Positions 38,801-50,639 of a stretch of DNA of 64,000 nt are shown one piece after another (position 1 is the stretch's first letter; each line of letters begins with the position of its first letter). Both the position numbers and the translations under genes were made by a program. The stretch comes from Melastoma dodecandrum (lineage: Eukaryota > Streptophyta > Magnoliopsida > Myrtales > Melastomataceae): NCBI GenBank assembly GCA_029817715.1, contig JARUPY010000534.1:2978501-3042500 (forward strand), written 5' to 3'. Below the pieces are notes generated by a model. That model was not told where the DNA came from, searched no databases, and was given only the letters and a program-made list of their open reading frames with translations.

Positions 38801-41774
38801 TTACAACAATGGCAGCACTTGCAAACTGGGAGTTCTCTCTAGGTCCGCGTCGCAGCTCCCCGGATGACTCCTCACGTCCCGGAGCACAAGCACCTTCAGT
38901 GTCCCTGATTCCTTCAACCATGTTGCCACCAGGTTTCCAGGAGACACGAACCTGCCTAGATTGCACTTGGCCTGCTTGAACGGTGATCCCAACCCGGTGA
39001 GTAGCGCCTCAATGGCCCGCCGGAGTGTCCCGTCGCCCATTACCTTACTGTGCTTTCCCCATCCGGTCAAGATGCTGCCAAAGAACGACCAAAACTCAAA
39101 AGTTGTTCAAACCAGAAGTTGGTGTTTGATGGCGGCGTAGAGGAAGGGGACAAGAATCATTCCTTGTCTGCCTACCTTAGCAACTTAGGCAACTCATGGC
39201 CTTCATGCACGATGGCTTTTATGTTCAGCAGCCAAGCGTGGACCATAGCCCGAGCGGCCCCTGAAGACATGAGGTGCAAATCTAAGGTGGAGTTGGACCA
39301 GATGTTCTCCCAGACTTGTCGACGTTTCCCCTCGAGCACGACCAGCTCGGCACCTTTCCTCTGCATCAAAAACATCAAAATATGTCTCAACATACTTGAA
39401 ATGATAATTCTCAACTCCATGTTAGTCGACAGCTAAGAGAACCCGCATTTACCTGATCAAAGTGCCACAGCACATCCGTCAATGCATTATAGAAGGCCGA
39501 TACAGTTGAAGAGTCCATCTGCCTCACCTCGTCGAACAAGGAGAGAGCTTGAACCCACACTTCCCCCCGGCATCCCATAAGAAGACCGTGTGCCACACCA
39601 TACACTTGGTTGTCGAACACCCGAAGCTGCTCCAACAGCATTGAGGCATCTTCGAATGAATTGCAACGGCTGCACAATAATTTCAAATACATCAAACCAA
39701 TGCTTGGGCAGATGTCGCCAGAACTTCAAGAATAGACTGGAGTATATCCCATATGCTGGAAACGACACAATCAGATCCAAACACTCGGCAACATGGAAGC
39801 AATAGTGTATTTAAATACTGAGAATAAAAAATACCTGCAGGCGTTTAGGATGGCCGAGAAGGTGACGACATTGGGTTTAATTTGCAACTCATGCATCTTT
39901 CGGAAAGCCCCCAAGATACACAAGATCTCTCTTCTAGCTCGGGTCTCTTTCTTTTGATCCACCACCTTCTCAGAAGCCAGCCTTCCGAAATACTTAAGTA
40001 TCCTGCTACTACCCTCCCAGTCATCACCTATCCTATCAGATGGCTTCTCTATAACCAAAGGTTGAGAAGACCCAAACTGAATGCTTTCACACCCGAGGGA
40101 ACTTTGACCATTCACAGAACGACCGAATGCATCTATCAAAGAATTGTAGGTGACAACATTAGGAGTAATCCCCTCTTCCGTCATTTCAAGAAGCAAACCC
40201 ACAGCAGATTCAACTAAGCCATTCTTGCACAAGGCATCTATGAGCAAACTGTAAAGAACGACATCAATCTTCAGCCCGGCTCGCTTAAGCTGTCTAAAAG
40301 CATCCATTGCCTCCACGTGCAACCCGCCTTTGGAGTAGACATCGATTAAGGTCGAGTAAGTCAATAAATTGGGAGAAATTTTCCGAGACTTCATTTCTTT
40401 GAATAGTCTCTTCACTTCATCGAATTTACCGAGCTTACCGTAGCCTCCTAATAGCGCGTTATAAGTTACGACATCCTTGTCGATCCCCGCAACTTCCATA
40501 TCGTGGCAAACATCTAACGCCACGTTGAAATCACCGAGCTTTGTATAAATGGTTATCAAAGTATTATAAGCAACCCTGTCAGAATCGATGCCCAAAAACT
40601 TCATCTCGCTAAATAACTCGAATGAAGCATCAAATCTCCCAGCCTTAGCAAATCCATCCATCATGGTGCTGTAAGTGACAACATTTGGCATTATATTCTT
40701 CTTAGGCATCTCCGACATATACTCGCGAGCCCAATCCATCTGGCCACCTTTACACAGAGCATCTATCAGCGTGTTGTAAGTAAATATATCCTGATCAATC
40801 CCCTTCTTAACCATTTCACTGAATAGATTCTTGGCTGCCTCCCACAAACCCGTTCGACTGCAAACAGCCAGGAGCGAGTTATAAGTGATTCTATCAGGCT
40901 GCACCCCCTTCCGTAACATATCATCGAAAATCTTCAGGACCTTGCCATACTCCATACCACCTTTAGCGCACGCATCGATCACACCATTATAAGTGACCAA
41001 GTTCGGCCTCAACCCAGAATCTCTCATCGAATCAAACAACTTCAATGCCTCACCACAATAGCCGCTACGGCCATAAGCGCTGATCATAGCGGAGAAACCA
41101 TACACAGTATTCCCATAACCTTCCTTCACGGCTGTGTCGAACACTCTCCTAGCGAGGTCAACCTTCCCTAGCCTACCGAGAATACTAATCATAGCACTAG
41201 TCAGCTTCCCCTGCTCTGTCCACCGCTTCTCGCGCCTCACTGCGAACTCGAAACACTGAATAGCCTTCACATAATCCCCCCTATTACCAAACTCCCTCAC
41301 CAGGAAATTATAATCATCTGACCCGCAAAGCTTGGACTCGAAAGAAAGCAGCACGTCCTCAAGGTCAACGCAATCGTTACCATACTGAATTGCATGGTGG
41401 AGCGCCTCCTCGGCCACGGCGGTATGACGGTCAGTCCCTGAGGACTTCGGCCTCCTAAAGTGCATCTTCGAGACCAACCTAGTGGAACGGCGGCCGGAGA
41501 AGTCAGCCCCGAGGTCCGATGATCGAACCGGGGGGTTCAGCGAGAAGGAAGGGTTCTTGTGGGGGTTGGCAGCAGCAGCAGCGGGTGGCGAAGTAGCCCT
41601 GGCCACACCACCGGGGGAGGGGGGTTTAGCAAAGGCAAACTTCCGGCCGCTTTGGCCATGCCCATGACCGCCGCTCCGGTTGCCGTTGCGGTGGTTCTGA
41701 GGGTAAGGGTGCTTCTGGTAGGGCTTGGAAGGGGCTGTAATTGAGCAGTGCGGGGGAGGGGTAGAGGACGCCAT
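38801..41774 (-). CDS. GUN1: GUN1, chloroplast pentatricopeptide repeat protein with SMR domain
   Basis: GUN1 integrates plastid stress signals and represses nuclear photosynthesis genes. It acts in plastids and associates with tetrapyrrole enzymes and import factors. Four exons: 39835-41774, 39453-39669, 39176-39360 and 38801-39074, giving 871 residues (Arabidopsis 918). The N terminus is Ser/Pro/His-rich, consistent with a transit peptide. [15 protein letters not shown] is a GUN1-specific landmark, followed by LMFES-type text [13 protein letters not shown]. About a dozen PPR motifs follow (for example [16 protein letters not shown] and [15 protein letters not shown]). The C-terminal SMR domain includes [20 protein letters not shown] and [20 protein letters not shown]. 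The start context GCCATGG is strong. It lies between MATE copies 1 and 2 without obvious functional relation to them. Confidence 0.97.
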
Positions 41775-42739
41775 GGCGGAAAAGCTCCCAACTTTGAGAC
41801 ACCCCCCGAGGAGAGAACTCCTTCAGTCGACGACGGCAGCTGGAATCGCCACGAACTGTGGGAAAGGCGGGGGGGACGGAATCAGAGAGGGATTTCGGGT
41901 GGGGTTAGGTGGTGGGTGGAGGCCATCGAGGTCAGGGGAGGCATTTTGATCAGAAAAAGGTTTGACCTTTGTAGGTCAAACGAGGAAGGGCGAGGCGACG
42001 ACGACGAAGTGGCGGGGAAAGGAGGATCAACGGAGGAGAAGACGTTGGAGAGGTTTCTGATGAGGGTAAAAAGACCCACCCACACACACCAGAGAGGGAG
42101 ATAAGATAGATAGAGAGGGCCGAGTCAAGGAGGCCAGCTGATTCAGTTGAGTTGGGGATTTTCGGACATCATCGATATCCACCCCCCCTCGTACATAAAC
42201 GAGACGTCGTCGATATTTGAGAACGCTTACAAAGAGGAGTACACCTAAAATATTGGTATCTCATCCAAAAGCCCGTGTAAATAGGACCGGACTGAGGAGG
42301 AGCCGTCGGCCCAAGTCCCTTACTTCCACTTAATCAGACAAAAACCTCGGCCTAATGTCGGAGGTTTGGAAATAGTAATATGCATTGGCTGTCTCTTTGA
42401 ATGATGGTTGGGAAAAAAGGTTACGTGAGAAAGAAAAGATGAACTTTTATAAGTATATCAACAACTTTAAAAAGGTTTGCAGGTTGACCTCTCAACGCGA
42501 ATGACAAAACAAGTGTCTTAGTCACGCGTAGCTACATTTCTCGGCCAGGAGTAGGACAAAGGTTGATTTAGATGTTCGCTAAGGTTGTCCCCAAGAAAGT
42601 CAGCTGTTGAATCAAACCACCCTCTCATAATTTCTTCCTTGATTATCCGGGCAGTTAGACCGGGATCAGGTAGTAGTTTGTAGCCGCGGGACTGCCACTG
42701 CCAAACCGCCACTGCGACTGCAACGACCCCCGTTTCTCC
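41775..42739. other. divergent intergenic region, GUN1 and MATE copy 2
   Basis: This holds the 5' flanks of GUN1 (-) and of MATE copy 2 (+). A short CA-rich run lies near 42,080. No other coding sequence is recognised. Confidence 0.6.
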
Positions 42740-44678
42740 ATGGAGGAAAGGCTGCTCCAGTCGACCGAAGGGAGTCTTAGTACCACATGGCGGAACGCGT
42801 GGGAGGAATCGAAGAAGCTGTGGCACATCACCTTCCCTGCCATGTTGTCTCGTGTTTTTTCCTACGGCGTCTTCGTCGTCACCCAGGCTTTCATCGGGCA
42901 TATCAGTTCGACTCAGCTCGCTGCCTATGGCCTGCTTCAGATTCTCGGTGTCCGTTTCGTCAATGGGATACTGGTGAGATGAGCTCTCCCAGAGGATTTG
43001 GTTCCCTTATAGTTTTGTCATCAGGTTTTTTTATGACGCCTTGTGTTGCAGATAGGGATGTCGAGTGCGACCGAGACTTTATGCGGACAGGCCTTCGGCG
43101 CAAAGCAATACCATATGTTGGGAATTTACTTGCAACGGTCGTGGATAGTGAATCTGGTCACGGCGACCGTCTTGGTCCCCCTGTTTGTGTTTGCGGAACC
43201 GATCTTCAAGCTGCTTGGCGAAGAGGACGAAATCGCCGAAGCAGCTGGCCGCCTCGCACTGTGGTTCATCCCAGTAATCTACTTCCTAGTGTTTAACTTG
43301 ACGATCCAGCAGTTCTTGCAGTCCCAGTTGAAGAACAAGATAGTCGGGGTCCTCTTTACGACCTTATTCGTGATCCATCTGTTCCTGTCATGGCTGTTCG
43401 TATCTGTTCTGGGTTGGGAAACCCCTGGGGCCATGAGCGCTCTCTTAGTGTCCTCTTGGTTGGTAGTGATCGGGGAGTTCATTTATGTCTTCGGAGGATG
43501 GTGCCGGGGTACCTGGAAAGGCCTCACTTGGGCTGCTTTCACAGACTTATGGCCGGTCGTAAAGCTTTCGGTATCCTCAGGCATTATGTTGTGGTAAGAT
43601 CACTCCTCCGACGTTCTCCTTCAAACTTCTTCGTGATGCGACACTTATTTCTCCGCAAACTACTTGGATTTATGTAGCTTGGAGTTATGGTACAACGCAG
43701 TCTTAGTCCTTTTGGCAAGCTACACGACGGACGCAGAGGTTGCGATATCTGCATTCTCAATCTGCTTGAACATAGCAACCTGGGAATTCATGATTTGTCT
43801 CGGCTTTCTCGTCGGGGCCAGGTAAAAGCGAGAACCGCGAATATATTCACGTACTTTTGTCGTCTTACTGCGTGTAACAAATCGGGTTCGGACAGCGTGA
43901 GGGTGTCGAATGAATTGGGAAGAGGGAACGCAAAGGCTGCCCAGTTCTCCATGAAGGTCAACATTGTGACATCGGGCAGCGTTGGAATCGTCTTCTGGAT
44001 CCTCTGCCTCGCCTTTGGTCGTAAATTGGCTTATGTATTCACAAGCGATGAGGAAGTAATCGAGGAGGTTTCCAACCTCGTCGTCCTTCTCGCATTCACC
44101 ATATTGCTGAACAGTATTCAGCCTTCGCAATCAGGTACATGTACTCAGTTCGCTGGCTTCTTTCTTTCTTTTTGCATCCGCTTATTTCATCGATACAGGC
44201 GTGGCTGTTGGCTCGGGAAGACAAGCCAAGGTTGCATGGGTGAACATCGTATCCTATTATGTCATAGGGATTCCTTCGGGAGTTTTACTGGCTTACATAG
44301 CGCACTGGGGCGTCACGGTGAGGGTTAGGCTAAATTCTCGCATACCTGTTGCTGGTTTAGTCGTTAGGTGATTTGCCTTTGTCCTTTGCTGACAGGGGAT
44401 CTGGATCGGAATGCTGATTGGAAGGGTAATGCAAACTATATGGCTAGGTTTCATGATTTGGCGAACCGATTGGGACGAGCAGGTGAGTAACATTGAGGTG
44501 ATCCTGTAGTTCGATCGACGAATGTGCAACGCAATTTACTGATGTAAAACTCTGGGGTGGGTTACAGGTGGAGAAAGCATCCGAACGGCTTAACAGGTGG
44601 TTCCTGAGAAAGCCAGAGGACGATCCAGACAGTTCTGCTCAGGAAAGGCTCGTCGTAGCAGGCATGGGCGAAGAGTAG
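42740..44678 (+). CDS. DTX: MATE efflux transporter (DETOXIFICATION family), copy 2
   Basis: Intact paralogue of copy 1 on the opposite strand. Seven exons: 42740-42973, 43052-43593, 43678-43821, 43896-44134, 44199-44317, 44396-44482 and 44568-44678, giving 491 residues. Conserved blocks include FPAMLSRVFSYGVFVVTQAF, MSSATETLCGQAFGAKQYH, YLQRSWIVN, FLQSQLKNK, RVSNELGRGNAKAA and VGSGRQAKVAWVN. Exon 3 (144 bp) equals exons 3 plus 4 of the other copies (87 + 57), so the intron in the SIC codon is absent. The C-terminal tail (PEDDPDSSAQERLV) is hydrophilic. It ends 310 bp from the convergent pseudogene copy 3. Confidence 0.95.
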
Positions 44679-46115
44679 CAACAAAGACGGCCTCTGTTGG
44701 CAGTTCTCATTCGGATGCGATAAGAGTTCAACTAATAGTTTGTCTCAGATTAGATTAAGCATCGAAGGCGAACCAATGGAGGAGTCGAGGCGTTTACGTG
44801 GTGCTGTTTTCCGACGAGACTTGACATAAGATGGATCAAGAGACATATCGGAGCCCCCTTGAAAAACGGTTGTGCAACTTTTTATTTAGGTTTCTGGCTC
44901 ACTTGTAAGTCTTTGCGACGGCAGAGACATTGGGGTTCCCTGCACGAATTTTAGTTGGAAGAAAGTCAATTGGAAGTGAATTCACTGCTTAAAGTCGCAT
45001 TCCTTCTCTTCGCCTCGAACTGCCGACCCATCCTGGCAGAGAACCGTCGGAGATGTCCTCCGGCCTCTGGTCGAACATCTTCAGCCGTTCTCTTGTCTTC
45101 TTCACCTGTAGCAAGGCATGCATCTAATGTCAACACACCCATGCTTGCCGATCTGACAGCGACTAATCTGACGATCCCAAATGCGACCACCACCGAGTTC
45201 TACTTGATTCCTTTCAGATCGGGAGTCATCTAAATATGCTCACCTGATGCTCCCAATCGGTCCTCCAAATGCCAAAGCTGAGCCATGCTGCTTGCATCGC
45301 TAATCCGACTAGCATACTGATCCAAATGCCCTGTCGAGGCAGAGAAAATCAGTATCGAACAATGCACTATGCTAAGATGGATTTCGGATTTGCATTGCTT
45401 ACCCTTACACCCATGTGGGCAACGAATGCCAGCACAACTCCCAGAGGGATGCCGACGATGTAATAAGAAATGATATTCATCCACGCGACCATGGCTTGAC
45501 TTCCAGAGCCGATCACAACGCCTGTGGCGATATGCAGAAATATGAAGTGGCATCAAGAAAAGACGAGTTCGTGCTCTTTCCTGTATGAACATATTTACTG
45601 GAGAGTGTCGGCTGAAAGCTGTTAAGCAATATGGAGAAGGCAAGAAGGATAGCGAGTTTCGAAACCTCTTCTACAACAGTTCCGTTACTCGTGAATTTGG
45701 AAGCAATTCTACTGCTGAGAACCAGGCATATGATCCAGAAGGAGACCCCGATGACGGTTGAGGTTCCCAAGTTGACCTTGATGGCCAGCCATGCGGCCTT
45801 AGCATTCCCCCTTCCCAATTCATTGGACACCCTCATGCTGTGATCGGATGAACCAAGGAAGGAGACTCATTTTATGCAGTAGAAGATCAGGGGATGCAGT
45901 GCATATCATCTGTTTAACTCGCTCTGATCATAAAACCGATGAGAATCTTGAATTCCCAGTTTACGATGTTGAGGCTGAGGACCAAGGGTTAATTTGGTTT
46001 ATGAAGAACAGCTTCAACTATCAAAATTTGGACGACGCAGCGGGACACTTTACCAGATCGAGAAGGCGGATATTGCAACTGTAGCGTTCTTCATGTGGCT
46101 TGCCAGGAGGACTAA

Positions 46116-48519
46116 TGTAACGTACCTACAAAATTTTCACATTTTTATCATAGTGATTCTCCGTCCTTCGACGGTCAAACTGCGGAAGCGACAAAACTAT
46201 ACCTTCACTGTGGCGTCCCGTACTGCTTTTCTCTGCAATTATTCACCACGTGTCCTATTATCTGTTTTCTGTAAGACTAAAATAATTCCCCAAAACTGGG
46301 GTCAGCGATAAATCGCCGAGTACGCCTCTCCCATGCGCATGCGAAAACATGAGACTACTATCACACCCTAACGTGTAGTTCTGAAACCTTTTATGCATCA
46401 TGCGACTTAAACAGTCAGCCCCACCCATGTACATGCGAAAGGTCGTATGACCCCTAACATCATCCTAGCGTGCATCCTTTCAAAAAACAGTTTATTGCCA
46501 TTATGCATCCAAGCCACAGGAATTAGAGCGATGCGGATAAATAATATCATTCAGCAGGAACACATCAACTTAAATTCATCACGCGTAAAAGCAGTACGCA
46601 TAACAATAATTACTAACAATCACAAAATAATAAATACAACTTCCCTGGTTCCTTCCTCACCATAACAACACTTCCACCGAATGCCAGGACCATTACAGTA
46701 CGTCCCCACCCTCTCCTCCGGGAGCGCCCGGGTCAACGGCAACAAGTGCGATCGCGAGTGGAGCCACCTCCCCGTTCTCCTCCGACTCACAGTCGGGAAT
46801 AACACTCTCAAATTCAATAACCATCAACATCTCGGGTCTTAGCAGAAACCAAAACACAATTCTCATAAGCTCACTTTCGGTTTCCTGCATTAAATCTCAA
46901 ATACCAAACCTCAATTATAAAACGTAGTCAGTCCAAAACGTAGGCAGCGGCAACTTCATTTCCAATGCCCTGAATCCTTTCCAATCTACGGAACCCAACC
47001 ACCGTCGACCGAAGCCAACGTGATTGGACCAATCCGTACACCCGCCACACATTCATGGATCGGCCGCAACGCCTGCCTCGATCCCTGACCACCGTTGTAT
47101 CTCTTTCCATGGTCACTGCAATAAAGTTCTCACATACCCGAAAGATTCAAAAATGAATTTCCGCATACAATTTCAATAGGCGCATATGTAGACAACCCCC
47201 AATAATTAGAAGGCTTTCAATTTCACAAATTCCATCATAGGACAGAAGCATCATTAGTCAATTTCCAGCCACCGTCGCAACAACTCACATTGGGGTATTC
47301 ATTTTTACTCTAACTAGCGTGATGCTGGTCTAAAACTTTCAGCACCACCTTAATTCGGCGCCACTTGACAATCTGCAGACGTCCATTACAGCCACACCTC
47401 ATTATCACGATGTTGCCCCGTTCGGAATGGGTTACACTCACCAACAACCACGCCAAGTTTCAACAGAATCGCACGCAGAACATACACCAAGTTTTCTCGA
47501 ATCTCTCCGCAATAGACTAATTCAACCCAAGTCTAACGGATAGTGGCTCTTCAGTAGCCGCCGCCACGACTAGGAGCTGTATGCTCACAGCGGCTCACGA
47601 ACATAATCAACTAACGAACTGCCCTATGTTTCGTAACAAACGAACAGAGGACACAAGGAGCTTCCTCGCAACAGCCGCAGCAATTCGGCTGTGATCCAGT
47701 GAGATATCGGGTCGACACACATCCAATGACACGCAAATCTGCACGACCCACAATCGAGCCACCGACAACACGCGTAGACAACATCCCGACCTACCCACCC
47801 CTTCCCGATGCTCATACCCCAAGCATTGATCACAACTAACACACAGACCATAAAAGGGGAAGGGGGGAAGAGACGTACATGGATAACCCCCAGCGATTGT
47901 CCTCCCCTGCGTGCAAGGGTCCTTGTCCCGCTCGAGTTCCTCCCTTGATTGCGCGATCGTCCGATCCGAGGCGAAGATGTTGTCCTCTTCCCCGTGAGCT
48001 CAAGGGTGCTAGGGAAGAACATAAAGGCCGGGGAAGGGAGCTGTTCCCCCTTATCCTTCTATCCATTGCCGATCAGGTAATCTGATGGGATGGGAAGCGT
48101 GTGCCACAAGACACACACACCTGAACACCTTATCCCATCTTAGACACCCTTCATCCATTTGTCCATTTTTATTTGTTATTTATTTTATCATATCCTAGCA
48201 AACGTAATCCTCTCATGATTAATCGGCAATAGTATTTTACTAGTCTTCGCGATTACCGGTCAAACCAGCGACGTTAAACGAATATTATCGACACCCTAAT
48301 TCGATTTCGTTTAGGTCCAGGCGTCCCCTTTCACGCGTGACGTAATCACACGAATTCGAATTAGTAATCTCGTTAATATTCGATATTAACGTTCCCTGAC
48401 AACGAAAGTATTAAACTTCCGCGCCACGTCGGATTTGACTCGGTCAAACGTCTAGTTTTCGGTCAACACTTAAGTTAAAGTCATACTCTTTCACTTCTCG
48501 AAAATTCAGGGTCGTTACA
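46116..48519 (-). mobile_element. 2.4-kb insertion, probable solo LTR (Ty3/gypsy-like), in exon 3 of MATE copy 3
   Basis: Bounded by perfect 5-bp target duplications ACTAA at 46111-46115 and 48520-48524. The ends are TGTAACG...CGTTACA, a 7-bp terminal inverted repeat with the TG...CA of LTRs. Read on the minus strand it begins TGTAACGACCCTGAATTTTC, typical of long plant gypsy LTRs. I see no gag or pol similarity inside and no second internal LTR boundary, so a solo LTR left by LTR-LTR recombination is the simplest reading. A non-autonomous element is the alternative. The orientation is inferred from the terminal sequence only. Confidence 0.82.
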
Positions 48520-49101
48520 ACTAAGACGGCCACGTACAATATCTCCAAGCTGAAAATTCAAGAAATTCATAAGAGTCAACCGTTATGGTTAACAAGATGC
48601 TTTCGATTCGAAACAACAAGTGAACACATCGACCGATTAGAGTGTTTACCACAACATCAGACCTGAGGATATCGAGAGCTTTATGACAGGTAATAAGTCT
48701 GCGAATGCTGCAGAAGTGAAGCCTGTCCATGTCTCGGGGCACCATCCTCCGAAAACATAAACAAACTCTGCTAATACCACCAACCAAGTGGATGTTATCA
48801 TCGAACCCATCGCACCAGGGATCTCCTAGTTGAGCACGTGGACGAACAGCCATGACAGGAGCAGGTGAACCATGAACGAGGCTACGAGTAGGAACCCAAC
48901 TATTCGGTTCTTCGACTGAGACTGCAAGAACTGATGGTCAAGCTAAAGACGAAGTAGTAGATGACAGGGATGAACCATGGGGCAATGTCCCCGGCCGCTT
49001 TGGCTATGTCATCATCCTCGCCAATAAGCCTGAAGATTGGCCTTGCAAAAAGAAAGACGGGGACAAAGGCCGTCACTGGTGAGATTAACTATCAAAGATC
49101 G

Positions 49102-50226
49102 TGTTGACACTATGGAATATCTTGGGCCTATGCTAAGTCTACGGGCCCAGGAAAGCCCAACATAGGATGCGGGTTCGAGCTAAGTCTACAGCTTGCATCA
49201 ACATGTTAGTGCTATAAGGTACCCTGGGCCTGTGATAAGTCTATAGCCCATCGACTGAGCCAAAAATATCAGCCCGTAACAGCTTAAATCTAAAACCCCT
49301 TTTAAAATATGAGTGTGAGCTAAGTCTACAACTCATCTGGACACGCCCCACACACGATCTCACTAAGTGGAGGTTAGAAGAATCTCTAAGAAAAACAAAC
49401 TTCGAGATCCCTGGAGAGGAGTTAAGATCGAGCCACGATTTAAGGGATTTTTCGGGGACGTGTGCAGCGTACAAAGATCTATTGAGATTCAGTATAAAAG
49501 GGGAACAGACTCTTCTTAGAAAAGACCACGATCAATCAGCCAAACACAAGCCTTGCATTGCTCGTCATCCTTAGTTTAGTAGATACCCCGGCCTGGGTTA
49601 TTGGGTCATCCTTTCAACAGCGGAGTGAGCAACCGTAGCTCCGTTGAACAACCCTCCGCCAGCACTTCCACCGTCCCGGCGAGCAACCGTAACCGAGACA
49701 ACAACCCTCCGCCAGCACTTCCATCGTCGAGACGAGCAACCGTAGTCGCGACACCCAGCTTCCACCATCGCCTCCACCGTCGGGACGAGCGACCGTAATT
49801 CCGACGATAATCCTCCGCCTGCATCTCCGCCACCAAGGTGTTCATCCGAAGCCTTGACATCCGCACCCGACATCCACCAGACTTTGTTCCACGAGGCGTA
49901 AGTCTACATCGCACTGCACCAAGTCTACAACGTCAGCAGTGACGTCAGCACCAGGCCCGCGTCTCGTGACAACGAGTCTACAGCGTCAGCAGTGACGTCA
50001 TCTCCAGTCGCACCTTCAACAGCGAGTCTACACCGCCTCCGTCATCCCTACTCCCGTTTCCATTCATTTTTTATGGCTGTAAGCGTTCGTTTACTTATGT
50101 AAATTTTCAAATTTATAATCAGTCGTATTATTTATCATTGAAATTCATCTTTCTGGCGACCACATACAAATCCCTGTGAGTCCAATTGCCAAATATTTCC
50201 GACGTGGTCCGTTTCCTACGCGAACA
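49102..50226 (+). mobile_element. 1.1-kb insertion, probable solo LTR, in exon 2 of MATE copy 3
   Basis: Begins TGTTGACACT and ends GCGAACA. The flanking 5-mers are GATCG (49097-49101) and TATCG (50227-50231), a target duplication with one substitution. Removing the element and one flank restores the exon text LQRSLIVNL. On the plus strand a TATA box (TATAAAAG, 49493-49500) sits about 390 bases from the left end, as expected for an LTR promoter after U3. No retroviral coding sequence is seen, so a solo LTR is most likely. Confidence 0.82.
49627..49840. repeat. four degenerate 53-54-bp tandem repeats inside the 1.1-kb LTR
   Basis: Units start at 49627, 49681, 49734 and 49787, each opening GAGCAACCGTA or GAGCGACCGTA and followed by CTCCGCC-type text. 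Units 1 and 2 are the most alike and later ones more divergent. They lie downstream of the predicted TATA box, in the transcribed part of the LTR. Confidence 0.75.
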
Positions 50227-50639
50227 TATCGTTGCAAGTAAATGCCCAGCAGTTTGTTTTGCTCTGCTCAAAAAGCTTGTCCGCATAACGTCTCGGTAGC
50301 GCTCGACATGCCTACCTGCAAAAGCCATAACTAGAATATGAACCAGCACCAATCCTAAAACTTAAGGAGCGAAGAGTGGCGTCGACCTACCAGTACACCG
50401 ATCACTAACTGAACCCCAAGAATCTGCTGAAGTGAATAAGCGGCAAGCTCGGTTGAACCGACGTGACCTATGAATGCTTGGGTAACGACGAGGATCCCGT
50501 ACACGGAAGTCTTGGTGAGAATCGCTGGAAAAACTACCTTCCACATCTTCTTTGATTCTTCCCAGACCTTTTCCCATAATGTGACAGCTGCATCACCATC
50601 AGGTTCCAACTCAAGGGGTCTAAGCGCCATCTGATGTAT

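Larger units (their letters stand above)
44989..50630 (-). pseudogene. MATE transporter pseudogene, copy 3, split by two LTR insertions
   Basis: All eight exons are recognisable: 50391-50630; exon 2 in pieces 50227-50315 and 48650-49101; exon 3 in pieces 48520-48549 and 46054-46115; about 45918-45974; 45599-45837; 45403-45521; 45244-45330; and 44989-45105. Lesions: TGA at 50268-50270 after CGQAF, a 2-bp deletion after IVNL, a 4-bp deletion before the FLQSQ motif, TAG at 48826-48828 (HVLN-stop-EIPGAM), and loss of the exon 4 donor. Two insertions, 49102-50226 and 46116-48519, interrupt exons 2 and 3. Counting each target duplication once, exon 3 is 87 bp and exon 2 is 536 bp (542 minus 6), matching the paralogues. 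Exons 5 to 7 keep the lengths 239, 119 and 87, so decay is recent enough to leave structure clear. It cannot encode a transporter. Confidence 0.95.

Noticed and set aside
46447..48085. Several 60-130-codon ORFs inside the 2.4-kb insertion
   Set aside because: None resembles gag, pol or transposase. They are consistent with chance frames in an LTR.
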